DNA of 64,000 bases from Afifella marina DSM 2698 (GTDB taxonomy: Bacteria; Pseudomonadota; Alphaproteobacteria; Rhizobiales; Afifellaceae): NCBI RefSeq assembly GCF_900102695.1, contig NZ_FMVW01000004.1:124001-188000 (forward strand). Direction: 5' to 3'. Positions 36,343 to 46,665 of this stretch are shown here, piece by piece (within the stretch, counting starts at the first letter, position 1; every line of letters starts with the position of its first letter). A program made the translations under genes and the position numbers. The notes beneath the pieces were generated by a model. It saw only the letters and a program-made list of their open reading frames with translations. It was not told where the DNA came from and did not search any database.

Positions 36343-36891
36343 TTAACTGTTCTCCGCAACGAGGCTGATGGGGTCCGGGAATACGATGCGCCCATCTTTC
36401 AGGGTTGCACTGGGAACATCGTCCAGCCAGGCAAGCAGCGCACGCAGATATCGCGCCAGGCGCCGGGACGCACCCGAATCACTTTCTCCAACAAAGATAT
36501 TGCGTGCAATCGCACCTTCAAGCGCATCACCCTCTGCAGACAACGCTGAGCCATAAGCCCCGAGCCTGCCGCCATAGGAGGAAAAAAGCGTTTTCATCCG
36601 CTTTGGGATACGTCGATCGCTGACACCGATGTCTCGGTACGTGGCATCCATGTCGACGACAAAGGCTTCGGTGGTCAGCCGAGCAAGCTCAGGCTCTGGA
36701 TCCGGCCCGAAAGTGAGACGATGGACAACTGCGAAAAGATGCAGCGAGAGCATCTCAAAGCGACCGTCGACCGTGTCATCGACACCAAATTCTTCATAGA
36801 GTTGCGGATGACGCGAAGCTGCAGCCGTCGCGCCATAAAGTACCGCTGCGCGCTCGCGCTCCTGCCGTTTGCGGCTTTTAAACCAACCCAT
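36343..36891 (-). CDS. Ubiquinol-cytochrome c chaperone family protein (CBP3/UQCC1-like)
   Basis: The 182-residue protein matches the bacterial relatives of CBP3/UQCC1, which assist assembly of cytochrome b of the bc1 complex in mitochondria. Visible signatures are YGATAAASRHPQLYEEFGVDDTVDGRFEMLSLHLFAVVHRL, then FVVDMDATYRDIGVSDRRIPKRMKTLFSSYGGRLGAYGSAL and LEGAIARNIF. A bacterial assembly role is inferred from the family. It is first in the unit DUF177-plsX-fabH-ihfA-merR and is divergent from bamE. Confidence 0.9.
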   Translation of the reverse strand: MGWFKSRKRQERERAAVLYGATAAASRHPQLYEEFGVDDTVDGRFEMLSLHLFAVVHRLTFGPDPEPELARLTTEAFVVDMDATYRDIGVSDRRIPKRMKTLFSSYGGRLGAYGSALSAEGDALEGAIARNIFVGESDSGASRRLARYLRALLAWLDDVPSATLKDGRIVFPDPISLVAENS

Positions 36892-37001
36892 CGTGCGATC
36901 TATGCCCTTCTAAGCCTTCAAGACAATGCGGCAGAGCCCCGCGAAGGCCATTGCAATGCCGCATTCACCCCGCTAGCAAGCGGAGTTCAACGGGACCGCC
37001 A

Positions 37002-37442
37002 ATGACCAAAAAATCTCACGTTCTCGCCCTTCTCGTTTCGGTCGCCGCAGCCGGCGCCCTGGGGGGCTGCATCGGGCAAACCCAGCACCGCGGCTATATC
37101 GCCAACGAGCTCGCCCTGGAACAGATTCCGGAAGGATCTAGCCGCGACCAGGTGCTTATCGTGCTCGGCACCCCCTCCACGACGGCCGACTTCGGAGGCG
37201 AGGTGTTCTATTACATCTCGCAGACGGCTTCGCGACCTGTCGCCTTCTTGAACCCGCATATCGTCGACCAGCGCGTTCTCGCTGTCTATTTCGACAAGGA
37301 CCAGACGGTCACGCGCGTCGCGAATTACGGTTTGAAGGACGGCAAGGTCTTCGACTTCGTCTCTCGCACCACACCGACCGCCGGCAAGGACTTCTCGTTC
37401 GTGTCTCAGCTTCTGTCGGCTGCTGGACGGGTGGCGTTCTAG
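37002..37442 (+). CDS. bamE: Outer membrane protein assembly factor BamE (SmpA/OmlA family)
   Basis: BamE is a small lipoprotein of the BAM complex that inserts beta-barrel proteins. The 146-residue protein has a lipoprotein signal (VLALLVSVAAAGALGGC, lipobox LGGC). The SmpA/OmlA fold shows ALEQIPEGSSRDQVLIVLGTPSTTADFGGEVFYYISQTASRPVAFLNPHIVDQRVLAVYFDKDQTVTRVANYGLKDG. The ATG at 37002 is used; the frame extends upstream without a signal peptide. It is divergent from the CBP3-like gene, with 110 bases between starts. A structured region and a strong terminator follow. Confidence 0.93.
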   Translation: MTKKSHVLALLVSVAAAGALGGCIGQTQHRGYIANELALEQIPEGSSRDQVLIVLGTPSTTADFGGEVFYYISQTASRPVAFLNPHIVDQRVLAVYFDKDQTVTRVANYGLKDGKVFDFVSRTTPTAGKDFSFVSQLLSAAGRVAF

Positions 37443-37460
37443 ACACACGATGCCGCTCAT

Positions 37461-37530
37461 CGGCTAGCTTCAGCCGACCAAAGCTCCTGCGTGAAGAGCT
37501 TTGGTCGAGCGTTGCATCACGCAGGATCAA
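37461..37530 (+). ncRNA. Candidate structured RNA (pseudoknot-capable) downstream of bamE
   Basis: Three nested pairings fit the plus-strand RNA. A small stem pairs CGGCT (37461-37465) with AGCCG (37472-37476). An 11-bp perfect stem pairs GACCAAAGCTC (37476-37486) with GAGCTTTGGTC (37496-37506). The whole loop of that stem, CTGCGTGA (37487-37494), is complementary to TCACGCAG (37517-37524). The last pairing makes an H-type pseudoknot, with a 10-base crossing loop. A strong intrinsic terminator follows at once. This could be a 3'-UTR-derived small RNA or a structured transcript end. I do not match it to a named RNA family. Confidence 0.45.
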
Positions 37531-37535
37531 CAAAA

Positions 37536-37562
37536 GGCGGCCCCTATCTGGCCGCCTTTTTT
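37536..37562 (+). terminator. Strong intrinsic terminator
   Basis: GGCGGCC (37536-37542) pairs with GGCCGCC (37550-37556) around the loop CCTATCT and is followed by six T. AAAA precedes the stem, so it extends by A-T pairs and could also work on the other strand. It ends the bamE transcript and the putative structured RNA before it. Confidence 0.9.
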
Positions 37563-37904
37563 AGTGTCTGAGCCAATGGGCCGCTGGCCGAATTCGGCTC
37601 ATGCCCACGACATCTCGCGTTCTTCGCCCCGGCGATGGCGTCCCTCCCGCATTCAGCAGAACGTCAATATTTCTTATAATTATTTCCATTTTTAGTATAT
37701 AATACTATCACATTTGCTTGATTCTATATGTATTACGGGATTGATCACAATATACCCTTCCTCTATCTATTTTATGCTCTATTTTCTTCTCGGATCCGAT
37801 CCGTGAGGACTTATCTTCATCGTATGTACACTCACATTTCGGTGCTTCCTTAATATATCAATACAACGCAAACACCGTCATTCCCTGCGATGGAGGTTAA
37901 CACT
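37563..37904. promoter_or_regulatory. A+T-rich upstream segment of the orphan gene, with inverted repeat
   Basis: There is no gene in these 342 bases. From about 37660 to 37880 the sequence is strikingly A+T-rich compared with the GC-rich surroundings. It holds two TATAAT hexamers 17 bases apart (37675-37680 and 37698-37703) and a TTGATC/TATCTA pair (37741-37746 and 37764-37769, 17-base spacer). It also holds a 13-bp dyad CGGATC-C-GATCCG (37791-37803) whose flanks are partly symmetric. Promoters for the downstream gene probably lie here, and the dyad is an operator candidate. The ribosome binding site GGAGG is at 37892-37896. Confidence 0.5.
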
Positions 37905-38678
37905 ATGGCCACCGTAACGATCCCGCAAATCGTCGCCGAATGGATCCATGTCGTTCCTCGCCTATCCCGGACGGCAACCAGGCTCAGTGATGATGCCGCG
38001 GCCGCGACCGCACGCGGCTCAACTCTTGGGGATGACAATTCCGATCCCCAGGCCAATGGCACTGAGATCTACTCCGAGCCACAAAATCTCCCGACCGCGA
38101 TATCGAGCATCATGAACCATGCGCAGAAGCGCTCAAACTTTCACCCGGCCAGCAGTCCGCCAGAGGATCTCTATGAGCGATACAATGATTATATCACCGA
38201 GGTCGACGACACGCCTTTCTTTCATCTTGAGAAGCATGATTACGTCAAACAGACCTTCTATTCGAAGGACTACAACAAGCTGATCGATCAAGTCGTCAGC
38301 CTTTACGATTCGGTCAGCGCCGGAGACCAGGAGAAGCTCAAAGAGGATATCACCGACATGGCGAAATCAGTGTTCGGTGAAAGCAAGTCGGAGCAATGGC
38401 GCAATCTGTTTTCGCAGTCGACGATCGATTTCTCCAACCTCTCACGACCGCGCGTCTTTATTTATTATACGACGCTCTACATGCGCCACGAAGAGGACGG
38501 GAAATCGGAGGTCAATGAGCAGGAATACATGGTGCATCGGACCGAATATGCCGTGCTCTCCGACCTCATCCACGCTTATGCCAACGAGCTCGCAAGCCTC
38601 GACAAAACGTCGGTGGATGATTGGCTCGACGATTCGACGACGCCTGAAAAAGAAGACGCGGCGTTGTGCTTCAAATGA
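37905..38678 (+). CDS. Orphan protein of unknown function
   Basis: The 257-residue protein starts at an ATG with GGAGG at a good distance. I do not recognise a family. It is hydrophilic, rich in Ser, Asp, Glu and Tyr, with a poorly ordered Ala/Ser/Asp-rich N-terminal 70 residues. The rest looks helical (YVKQTFYSKDYNKLIDQVVSLYDSVSAGDQEKLKEDITDMAKSVFG, then WRNLFSQSTIDFSNLSRPRVFIYYTTLYMRHEEDG and YAVLSDLIHAYANELASLDKTSVDDWLDD). There is no signal peptide, membrane segment or known catalytic motif. The chain ends in Cys-Phe-Lys. The A+T-rich upstream, isolation from operons and flanking terminators suggest recent acquisition. An effector-like or stress role is possible but unsupported. Confidence 0.65.
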   Translation: MATVTIPQIVAEWIHVVPRLSRTATRLSDDAAAATARGSTLGDDNSDPQANGTEIYSEPQNLPTAISSIMNHAQKRSNFHPASSPPEDLYERYNDYITEVDDTPFFHLEKHDYVKQTFYSKDYNKLIDQVVSLYDSVSAGDQEKLKEDITDMAKSVFGESKSEQWRNLFSQSTIDFSNLSRPRVFIYYTTLYMRHEEDGKSEVNEQEYMVHRTEYAVLSDLIHAYANELASLDKTSVDDWLDDSTTPEKEDAALCFK

Positions 38679-39012
38679 GCCGGCGCGGATCGCGCAAAAT
38701 CCTTCGGGGCGACCTGGCCCGCGCAACCTGATGCCCCTCACGCCGTGCCCGGAGTGGTGGCCAAAACGTGCTGGCTCTGCGGATGATGATGCGCATTGAT
38801 GCGTCAAGCGCGACAGGCGTGCCGGGCCAAGGGGCGACCAGCCGCAAGTGCAATGGCGATCTACAACGACGATCCCGCCCTGAAAGCCTGCTTCTAGGTG
38901 GGGATACGGGGATAGTGTGGCCTCGTCTGACCACGACCAAGCGCTGGGCTGCAGACACAAAAAAGGCCCCGCGGCGTACCGCGGGGCCTCGTTTTTGTTT
39001 CGAGCAATCTGC
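38679..39012. other. Intergenic region between the orphan gene and hppA
   Basis: This 334-base stretch is GC-rich. It holds no convincing gene on either strand; the short frames have no ribosome binding site or recognisable motif. Its only clear element is the bidirectional terminator at its right end. Confidence 0.6.
38964..38989. terminator. Bidirectional intrinsic terminator (hppA and orphan gene)
   Basis: An 11-bp perfect stem (AGGCCCCGCGG, 38964-38974, with CCGCGGGGCCT, 38979-38989) has a CGTA loop. On the minus strand it is followed by TTTTTT, which ends hppA. On the plus strand it is followed by CGTTTTTG, which can end the orphan-gene transcript. Confidence 0.92.
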
Positions 39013-41127
<2,115 letters not shown>

Positions 41128-41279
41128 TGATTTCCCCCGGAAGATGGCCGGCGGATTGCCGACCGGGAATGGAGGCCGAACCCTCCGACAGAGCCGGGGG
41201 CGGCTTCCTGTATCGCGGCGGGGTATTGACGAAAGAACAAGCCCCGTCAAGGGCTGCAAAATCGCGCTACCCGCTTGGT

Positions 41280-42506
41280 TTAGCGGGACGCCTCCTGGCG
41301 ACCACGCCGCAAAAGAAGCAATGCAAGCCCAAGAAGAGCGACGACGGCGATCGGTATCACGGTCAGCGCCACTGCAGACCAGCCGCCGATAGACAGGATT
41401 TGACCGGAAGAAAACGAGGCCAGCGCCACCGTCGCAAAGACAAGCAGGTCGTTGAGGCCTTGCACCTTCTCCTTCTCGACCGGCTCATAAGTGCTTGCAA
41501 CAAGTGCTGTCGCGCCGAGAAACCCAAAATTCCAGCCAACGCCCAAAACAACGAGAGCGCCCCAGAAATTGATGAGATCTATGCCTTGAAAGGCGATGAA
41601 GCCGCACAGGATGAGAAGCACAAGTCCCGCCGCAACCACGCGCTCTGCTCCAAAGCGCAGGATCAATGACCCTGTAAAGAAGCTTGGAGCGAACATTGCG
41701 ATGACATGCCACTGGATGCCGAGAACCGCCGCATCGGTCGGAAAGCCGCAGCCGACCATCGCCAGCGGCGCGGCCGTCATCATCAAATTCATGAGGGCAT
41801 AGGCCGTCACGGCGCAGGCGACGGCCACGATGAAGCGTGGCTGCGCAGCAATCTTCCGCAACGGTCGTCCTGCATGGGTGTGGACGGCCGTCACGGCCGG
41901 AGCATGCAAGAACGCAAGAACAATTGCCGCAAGCACCATCAGTCCGGCAGCGCCGACATAAGCACCGACAAATTCGATCGGGAAAGCCGTGCGGGTGTGG
42001 ATGACGGTTTGAGGTCCGATAATGGCCGCCATCACGCCGCCGATCAGCACGTACGACATCGCCTTCGGCCGGAAGGATGGACTGGCCGTATCAGCGGCAG
42101 CGAAACGAAACTGCTGCACGAAGGCGGCGGTAAATCCCATCATGAAGACGCCGAGGCACAGGATTGGAAACGAGAAGACCGTGACGGCCACCGCTTCCAT
42201 GAGTGCGCCCATCGCGCCGATCAGCATTCCGCAGATGAGCCCGAAACGACGCCCGATTCGCCGCTGCAGCAGCGCGGCCGGCATGGTGCCGATCGCGGTG
42301 CCGACGACGAAGGCGCTGAGCGGCAAAGTCGCCCAGGACTTGTCCGGCCCCAAGAGCATGTGAGCCGCAAGCGAAGATATGGAAAAGTTGATCGGCGCTC
42401 CGGCGCCCGCAATGGCCTGAGCCGTGGCGAGGACCACCACATTGCGCCGGGCGACCCGGTTGTCCACTTGCGGGTGAAAGGCGGCGTCGGGGGAATTGTC
42501 CATCAA
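41280..42506 (-). CDS. Major facilitator superfamily transporter
   Basis: The 408-residue protein has about twelve transmembrane segments and the MFS loop 2-3 motif in a variant form ([25 protein letters not shown]). The substrate is unknown; the fold resembles small drug/metabolite MFS exporters. Its ATG overlaps the stop of thiL by four bases (ATGA), so it is translated with the nusB-thiL unit, an uncommon partner there. hppA lies downstream on the same strand. Confidence 0.85.
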   Translation of the reverse strand: MMDNSPDAAFHPQVDNRVARRNVVVLATAQAIAGAGAPINFSISSLAAHMLLGPDKSWATLPLSAFVVGTAIGTMPAALLQRRIGRRFGLICGMLIGAMGALMEAVAVTVFSFPILCLGVFMMGFTAAFVQQFRFAAADTASPSFRPKAMSYVLIGGVMAAIIGPQTVIHTRTAFPIEFVGAYVGAAGLMVLAAIVLAFLHAPAVTAVHTHAGRPLRKIAAQPRFIVAVACAVTAYALMNLMMTAAPLAMVGCGFPTDAAVLGIQWHVIAMFAPSFFTGSLILRFGAERVVAAGLVLLILCGFIAFQGIDLINFWGALVVLGVGWNFGFLGATALVASTYEPVEKEKVQGLNDLLVFATVALASFSSGQILSIGGWSAVALTVIPIAVVALLGLALLLLRRGRQEASR

Positions 42507-43474
42507 TGGCTGCCGTGCACGAAAGACCTATGGGAAAACGCCATTTCCTGCCCGTCTTTCAAAATCACGGCGCGATCGCCACCCGCCTCGACACAGCCAA
42601 TGGCCGTCACGGGAATGTCGGCGCGCGCCGCAGCCTCCTTGAAGCCCCCCTCCTCGCCTGGCGGGATCGCTGCCAGGATCTCGTAATCATCCCCGCCGGT
42701 CAGCGCCTCCTCCAAGGAGAAGCCGTGGCCGAAGAGCTGGCTTAAAGCCGGGTCGAGCGGAACGTTCTGTGCCTCAATCACGGCACGGATGCCGCTTGCG
42801 GAAGCGAGCTTGTCCGCGTCGCCGGCCAGTCCGTCAGAAATGTCGAGCGCGGCGCTGGCGTGGCGACAGACGGCCTCGGCCAGATCTGTGCGTGGCTGTG
42901 GCTCGCGGTAACGCAGAACGAGTTGCGCCCTGTCGTCTGCAAGTAGATCTGCATCCGCACGGTTTTGAAGAATCGCCAGACCGGCGCCGGATCCGCCGAT
43001 CGTCCCGGAGAGATACAGAATGTCGCCAGCTTTCGCGCCGGAGCGATGCACCATTCGGCCTTTCGGCAGCGTGCCGATCGCCGTAATCGAGACCGTCACG
43101 CGATCCGGGGATGCGATCGTGTCGCCCCCGATCAGCGAGATGCGATACCGTTCTTGATCGCTGGCAAGACCGTCGCAAAACGCCCTCAGCCAGGCCTCGT
43201 CGCAACCGGGGGTCTGGGCAAGGGCGAGAAGATAGCCGAGGGGCTTTGCCCCTTTGGCCGCAAGATCCGAGAGATTGACCCGCAATGCTTTGCGCGCCAC
43301 GGTTTCTGGAGGATCACCCGGAAGGAAATGCACTCCCTCCGCGATCATATCTTTGGTAACGACAAGATCCCGGTCTGAAGACGGGCTCACGAATCCCGCG
43401 TCATCTAGAAGCCCAAGCGCACCTTCTCCGGCGAGTGGTCGGAAAAAGCGGTCAATCAGTTCCAGCTCATCCAT
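42503..43474 (-). CDS. thiL: Thiamine-monophosphate kinase
   Basis: ThiL phosphorylates thiamine monophosphate to the active diphosphate. The 323-residue protein belongs to the PurM/SelD fold and shows LELIDRFFRPLAGEGALGLLDDAGFV, then DLVVTKDMIAEGVHFLPGDPPETVARKALRVNLSDLAAKGAKPLGYLLALA. Next come GDTIASPDRVTVSITAIGTLPKGRMVHRSGAKAGDILYLSGTIGGSGAGL and ALDISDGLAGDADKLA. It starts 6 bases after the nusB stop, the usual nusB-thiL pairing. Confidence 0.95.
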   Translation of the reverse strand: MDELELIDRFFRPLAGEGALGLLDDAGFVSPSSDRDLVVTKDMIAEGVHFLPGDPPETVARKALRVNLSDLAAKGAKPLGYLLALAQTPGCDEAWLRAFCDGLASDQERYRISLIGGDTIASPDRVTVSITAIGTLPKGRMVHRSGAKAGDILYLSGTIGGSGAGLAILQNRADADLLADDRAQLVLRYREPQPRTDLAEAVCRHASAALDISDGLAGDADKLASASGIRAVIEAQNVPLDPALSQLFGHGFSLEEALTGGDDYEILAAIPPGEEGGFKEAAARADIPVTAIGCVEAGGDRAVILKDGQEMAFSHRSFVHGSH

Positions 43475-43480
43475 GAAGAT

Positions 43481-43978
43481 TTAGCCGGCACCCGCTTTGC
43501 CGAATTCGTCCGGCCTGACATCCCGCGCCACCTTGTCGAGCACCGCGTTCACAAGCCCCGGCTCTTCCTTTTCGAAGAAGGCATGGGCCACGTCGAGATA
43601 TTCGCTGATGACGACGCGGGCCGGAACGTCGCGACGCGACTTCAGCTCATAGACGCCGCAGCGCAACAGCGAGCGAAGCGTCACATCGAGGCGTGCCAAA
43701 GGCCAGGAAGGCGGCAACGTCGCGTGAATGAGGGGATCGATGACCTCCTGCTCCTCGACGACGCCTGCCACGAGCAGACGGAAAAATGCGGCATCGGCGC
43801 TGCGCAGCGTCTCGCCTTCCATCTCCTGGCCAAGGCGGAAGGCTTCGAACTCCGCGACGACACGGGGCAGGCTCACCCGCCCCACATCCATCTGATAGAG
43901 GGCCTGTACGGCAGCCAGTCGTGCAGCGCCGCGTTGGTTGGCCCCTCGGGCCGCTATGGCTGGCTCACTCTCAGGCAA
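43481..43978 (-). CDS. nusB: Transcription antitermination factor NusB
   Basis: NusB with NusE forms the antitermination complex used on rRNA operons. The protein shows ARLAAVQALYQMDVGRVSLPRVVAEFEAFR, then RSADAAFFRLLVAGVVEEQEVIDPLIHATLPPSWPLARLDVTLRSLLRCGVYELKSRRDVPARVVISEYLDVAHAF and PGLVNAVLDKVARDVRP. No ATG lies before the conserved region. The TTG at 43978 (first residues MPESEPAIAARGANQRGAARLAAV) gives a normal length of 165 residues and overlaps the ribH stop by 8 bases; this start is an inference. It is coupled to ribH upstream and thiL downstream. Confidence 0.9.
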   Translation of the reverse strand: MPESEPAIAARGANQRGAARLAAVQALYQMDVGRVSLPRVVAEFEAFRLGQEMEGETLRSADAAFFRLLVAGVVEEQEVIDPLIHATLPPSWPLARLDVTLRSLLRCGVYELKSRRDVPARVVISEYLDVAHAFFEKEEPGLVNAVLDKVARDVRPDEFGKAGAG

Positions 43979-44417
43979 GGCCCCACCTTTCGCGCAACTC
44001 GGCCATTTCACAGGCCGCCGCGGCCGCAGCCGCACCCTTGTTTTTTCCCTCAACGCCGGCCCGGGCCCATGCCTGATCGCCGTTTTCGACCGTCAAGACG
44101 CCGTTTCCGAGCGCAAGACCATAGGCAGACACCAGATCCATCACGGCGCGCGCCGATTCCACGGCCACGATATCGTAGTGCGACGTCTCTCCGCGGATCA
44201 CACAGCCGAGGAGAACGAAACCGTCATAAGAGCTTATGTTTCCCTCTTCGGCCGCAATCAAGGCCATAGAAAGGGCGCCCGGGATTTCGAGGACGCCCGG
44301 GACGGCGATACGATCGTACGTAGCGCCACGACGTTCCAGCTCCGCGATCGCGCCGCGAGCGAGTTCGTCTGAGAGGTCGCGGTAGAACCGCGCCTCAATC
44401 AAAAGGAAATGACTCAT
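43971..44417 (-). CDS. ribH: 6,7-dimethyl-8-ribityllumazine synthase
   Basis: RibH condenses the pyrimidinedione from RibD with dihydroxybutanone phosphate to lumazine, the next-to-last step of riboflavin synthesis. The 148-residue protein has LLIEARFYRDLSDELARGAIAELERRGATYDRIAVPGVLEIPGALSMAL and GFVLLGCVIRGETSHYDIVAVESARAVMDLVSAYGLALGNGVLTVEN, all typical. It lies 18 bases downstream of ribE and overlaps the nusB start. Confidence 0.95.
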   Translation of the reverse strand: MSHFLLIEARFYRDLSDELARGAIAELERRGATYDRIAVPGVLEIPGALSMALIAAEEGNISSYDGFVLLGCVIRGETSHYDIVAVESARAVMDLVSAYGLALGNGVLTVENGDQAWARAGVEGKNKGAAAAAAACEMAELRERWGLA

Positions 44418-44435
44418 CTGAGTTTTGCCGAAGCC

Positions 44436-45035
44436 TTATGCGCTTTGAAGACGCGCGAGGTAGCGCGCCATGAGATCGATCTCAAGGTTGACGTGATCGC
44501 CGACTTTCTTTTCGCCCCAAGTGGTGACCTGGAGCGTGTGAGGAATGAGCATGATGGTAAACGTTGCGCCTTCCACCGTGTTGACGGTGAGCGACGTGCC
44601 ATCAAGAGCAACGGAGCCTTTTTCGGCGATGAAACGGGCGAGATCGTCGGGAACGGCGAAGGTGAACTTCGCCATGTCGCCCTCGTCCGCCCGCCCGATG
44701 ATCTCGGCCACCCCATCGATATGTCCGGTCACGATGTGGCCGCCGAGTTCGTCGGAGGCGCGCAACGCGCGTTCAAGATTGATCCGTGTTCCCGTCTGCC
44801 AGCTGCCAAGGGCGGTGCGCTCCAAAGTCTCGGTCGAGGCCTCGACGGCAAACCACCCGCCGCCTTGGGTCGTGCCGAGCTCAATCACCGTCAGACAGGT
44901 GCCGGCGCAGGCGATCGACGCACCGATCGCAATCGTTTCAGGATCATAGGCGGTGGCGATTTCGAAGCGACGCCCGGCCGCAAGGTCGGACGTGGTCAGG
45001 ACTTCGCCGACATCGGTGATGATGCCTGTGAACAT
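44436..45035 (-). CDS. ribE: Riboflavin synthase alpha subunit
   Basis: This enzyme dismutates two lumazines into riboflavin. The 199-residue protein contains two lumazine-binding repeats. The first starts at [15 protein letters not shown], with ATAYDPETIAIGASIACAGTCLTVIEL. The second starts near GGHIVTGHIDGVAEIIGR, with KGSVALDGTSLTVNTVEGATFTIMLIPHTLQVT. Its ATG shares a base with the ribD stop (TAATG), so it is coupled to ribD. No FMN riboswitch is visible nearby. Confidence 0.95.
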   Translation of the reverse strand: MFTGIITDVGEVLTTSDLAAGRRFEIATAYDPETIAIGASIACAGTCLTVIELGTTQGGGWFAVEASTETLERTALGSWQTGTRINLERALRASDELGGHIVTGHIDGVAEIIGRADEGDMAKFTFAVPDDLARFIAEKGSVALDGTSLTVNTVEGATFTIMLIPHTLQVTTWGEKKVGDHVNLEIDLMARYLARLQSA

Positions 45036-46138
45036 TAGGCTGCTCGCTTGTAGCGGGTGAAATCATCGGGTCCGAAATGCCGCTGCTCAACGGCCCGAAA
45101 CGGGGTGATCATATCGGAAACTGAGCTGTCGGGAAAAGCGGCAATGCGTTCCTCACCCAATAGAATGGGGCTGCGGAAAAGCAGGAGCTCATCGACGAGG
45201 CCCGCCTTAAGGAAGGCCGAGGCCGTTTGCGCCCCGCCTTCGAGAAGCAACGTGTTGACGCCGCACGCCCCGAGCTGAGCGAGCGCTTCTGCGGGCACAT
45301 CGCTTTCGGCCCGGAGTTGAAGCCAGCGCAGAGCTCCGTCTCGCGCATCGATCAGCTCTTGCATGACAAGAGATGGAGATTTCGGGCTCAAGACCCAGGT
45401 GTCAGGGCCTGCGACAAACATCTTGGCATGCTCGGGCAAAACGCCCGACCGACTCAAGACCGATCGAATCGGCGAACGCGCCAATAGGCCCGGCAGCCGG
45501 CATGTCAGAAGCGGATCGTCCGCCCGCAAGGTTCCAGCGCCGACGAGAATGGCATCGACCCGGCTCCGCAATACCTGCACGTGGCGTCGGGCGAGCGGTC
45601 CGGTGATGGCAATCTGTCCGTGCCCCGTGAGGCCGATACCTTCGTCCGCTGAGAGAGCGAGCTTGAGAAGAACATAAGGCCGGCCCTTTGTGGTGCGCGT
45701 CAGATATCCTTGATGGGCATCCCTGGCGGGCTCAGCCAGGAGACCTTCCCGCACCTCGACGCCGGCAGCACGGAGCTTTGCAACACCTTTGCCGTCGACC
45801 CTCGGATCGGGGTCGCGGATCGGCATCACCACGCGGCCAATGCCGGCTGCAACGATCGCGTCCGCGCAAGGGGGCGTACGGCCATGATGGGCACAGGGCT
45901 CCAGAGAGACGTACAATGTCCCTCCCCGCGCTTTGTCGCCGGCTTCGAGAAGTGCCGCCGTCTCGGCATGCGGGCGCCCGCCGATCGCGGTGCGCCCTCG
46001 CCCGACGACGGCGCCATCCTTCACAACAATGGCGCCCACGGCTGGGTTTGGCGCTGCCTCTCCGAGCGACAACCGACCGAGCCTGATGGCTGAGGCAAGA
46101 AAGCGGCTGTCGAGATCCCGAGGCTGCGCCTCAGACAT
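45035..46138 (-). CDS. ribD: Bifunctional riboflavin deaminase-reductase RibD
   Basis: RibD deaminates the pyrimidine intermediate and reduces its ribosyl chain. The 367-residue protein has an N-terminal zinc deaminase domain with the motifs [14 protein letters not shown] and [19 protein letters not shown] (His, Glu and two Cys ligands). The C-terminal reductase domain starts with [62 protein letters not shown]. The ATG at 46138 overlaps the nrdR stop by 8 bases; the frame continues upstream without conserved residues. Confidence 0.95.
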   Translation of the reverse strand: MSEAQPRDLDSRFLASAIRLGRLSLGEAAPNPAVGAIVVKDGAVVGRGRTAIGGRPHAETAALLEAGDKARGGTLYVSLEPCAHHGRTPPCADAIVAAGIGRVVMPIRDPDPRVDGKGVAKLRAAGVEVREGLLAEPARDAHQGYLTRTTKGRPYVLLKLALSADEGIGLTGHGQIAITGPLARRHVQVLRSRVDAILVGAGTLRADDPLLTCRLPGLLARSPIRSVLSRSGVLPEHAKMFVAGPDTWVLSPKSPSLVMQELIDARDGALRWLQLRAESDVPAEALAQLGACGVNTLLLEGGAQTASAFLKAGLVDELLLFRSPILLGEERIAAFPDSSVSDMITPFRAVEQRHFGPDDFTRYKRAA

Positions 46139-46655
46139 CGTCGTCGAAAGGACGCTCAGGAAGCTCCAAACGCTCCTTGATGTCGCGATTGAGATCGTCG
46201 TGGCGTCCGCCACTGATTTCCGTCAGCAACTCCTCGAAGTCTTTGGCTTCGCGGAAATCGCGATAGACGGAGGCAAAACGTACATAGGCCACGTCATCGA
46301 GACGACGCAGGCCCTCCATGAGGAGGATGCCGATGTCGCTTGAAGGAATTTCCGATTCACCGCGCGATTCGAGCTGTCGGACGATCCCCGACACCATGCG
46401 TTCGACGCGATCCGGGTCGACGTCGCGTTTCCTCACCGCGACCTGAACCGAACGCATCAGCTTGTCGCGATCGAAGGGTACGCGACGACCGGATTTTTTC
46501 ACGACGGTGAGCTCGCGCAATTGCACGCGCTCGAAGGTCGTAAAACGGCCGCCGCAATCGCCGCAGATACGCCGCCGGCGGATCGCATTCCCGTCCTCTG
46601 TCGGCCGGGAATCCTTCACCTGCGAATTGTCGGCCCCGCAATAGGGACAGCGCAT
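46131..46655 (-). CDS. nrdR: Transcriptional repressor NrdR
   Basis: NrdR represses ribonucleotide reductase genes in response to ATP/dATP. The 174-residue protein has the N-terminal zinc ribbon ([17 protein letters not shown] ... [20 protein letters not shown]) and the ATP-cone ([84 protein letters not shown]). It starts at the ATG at 46655, 10 bases after the glyA stop, and overlaps ribD. glyA-nrdR-ribD-ribE-ribH-nusB is a familiar alphaproteobacterial order. Confidence 0.96.
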   Translation of the reverse strand: MRCPYCGADNSQVKDSRPTEDGNAIRRRRICGDCGGRFTTFERVQLRELTVVKKSGRRVPFDRDKLMRSVQVAVRKRDVDPDRVERMVSGIVRQLESRGESEIPSSDIGILLMEGLRRLDDVAYVRFASVYRDFREAKDFEELLTEISGGRHDDLNRDIKERLELPERPFDDDV

Positions 46656-46665
46656 GACGCCTCGC

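Noticed and set aside
38679-38963. Possible gene remnant after the orphan gene, such as a short frame ending in a Cys-Phe dipeptide
   Set aside because: Under 40 codons, no start with a ribosome binding site and no match I recognise.
45036-46213. FMN riboswitch ahead of the riboflavin genes
   Set aside because: ribD overlaps nrdR with no leader, so no room exists; none is seen upstream of glyA either.
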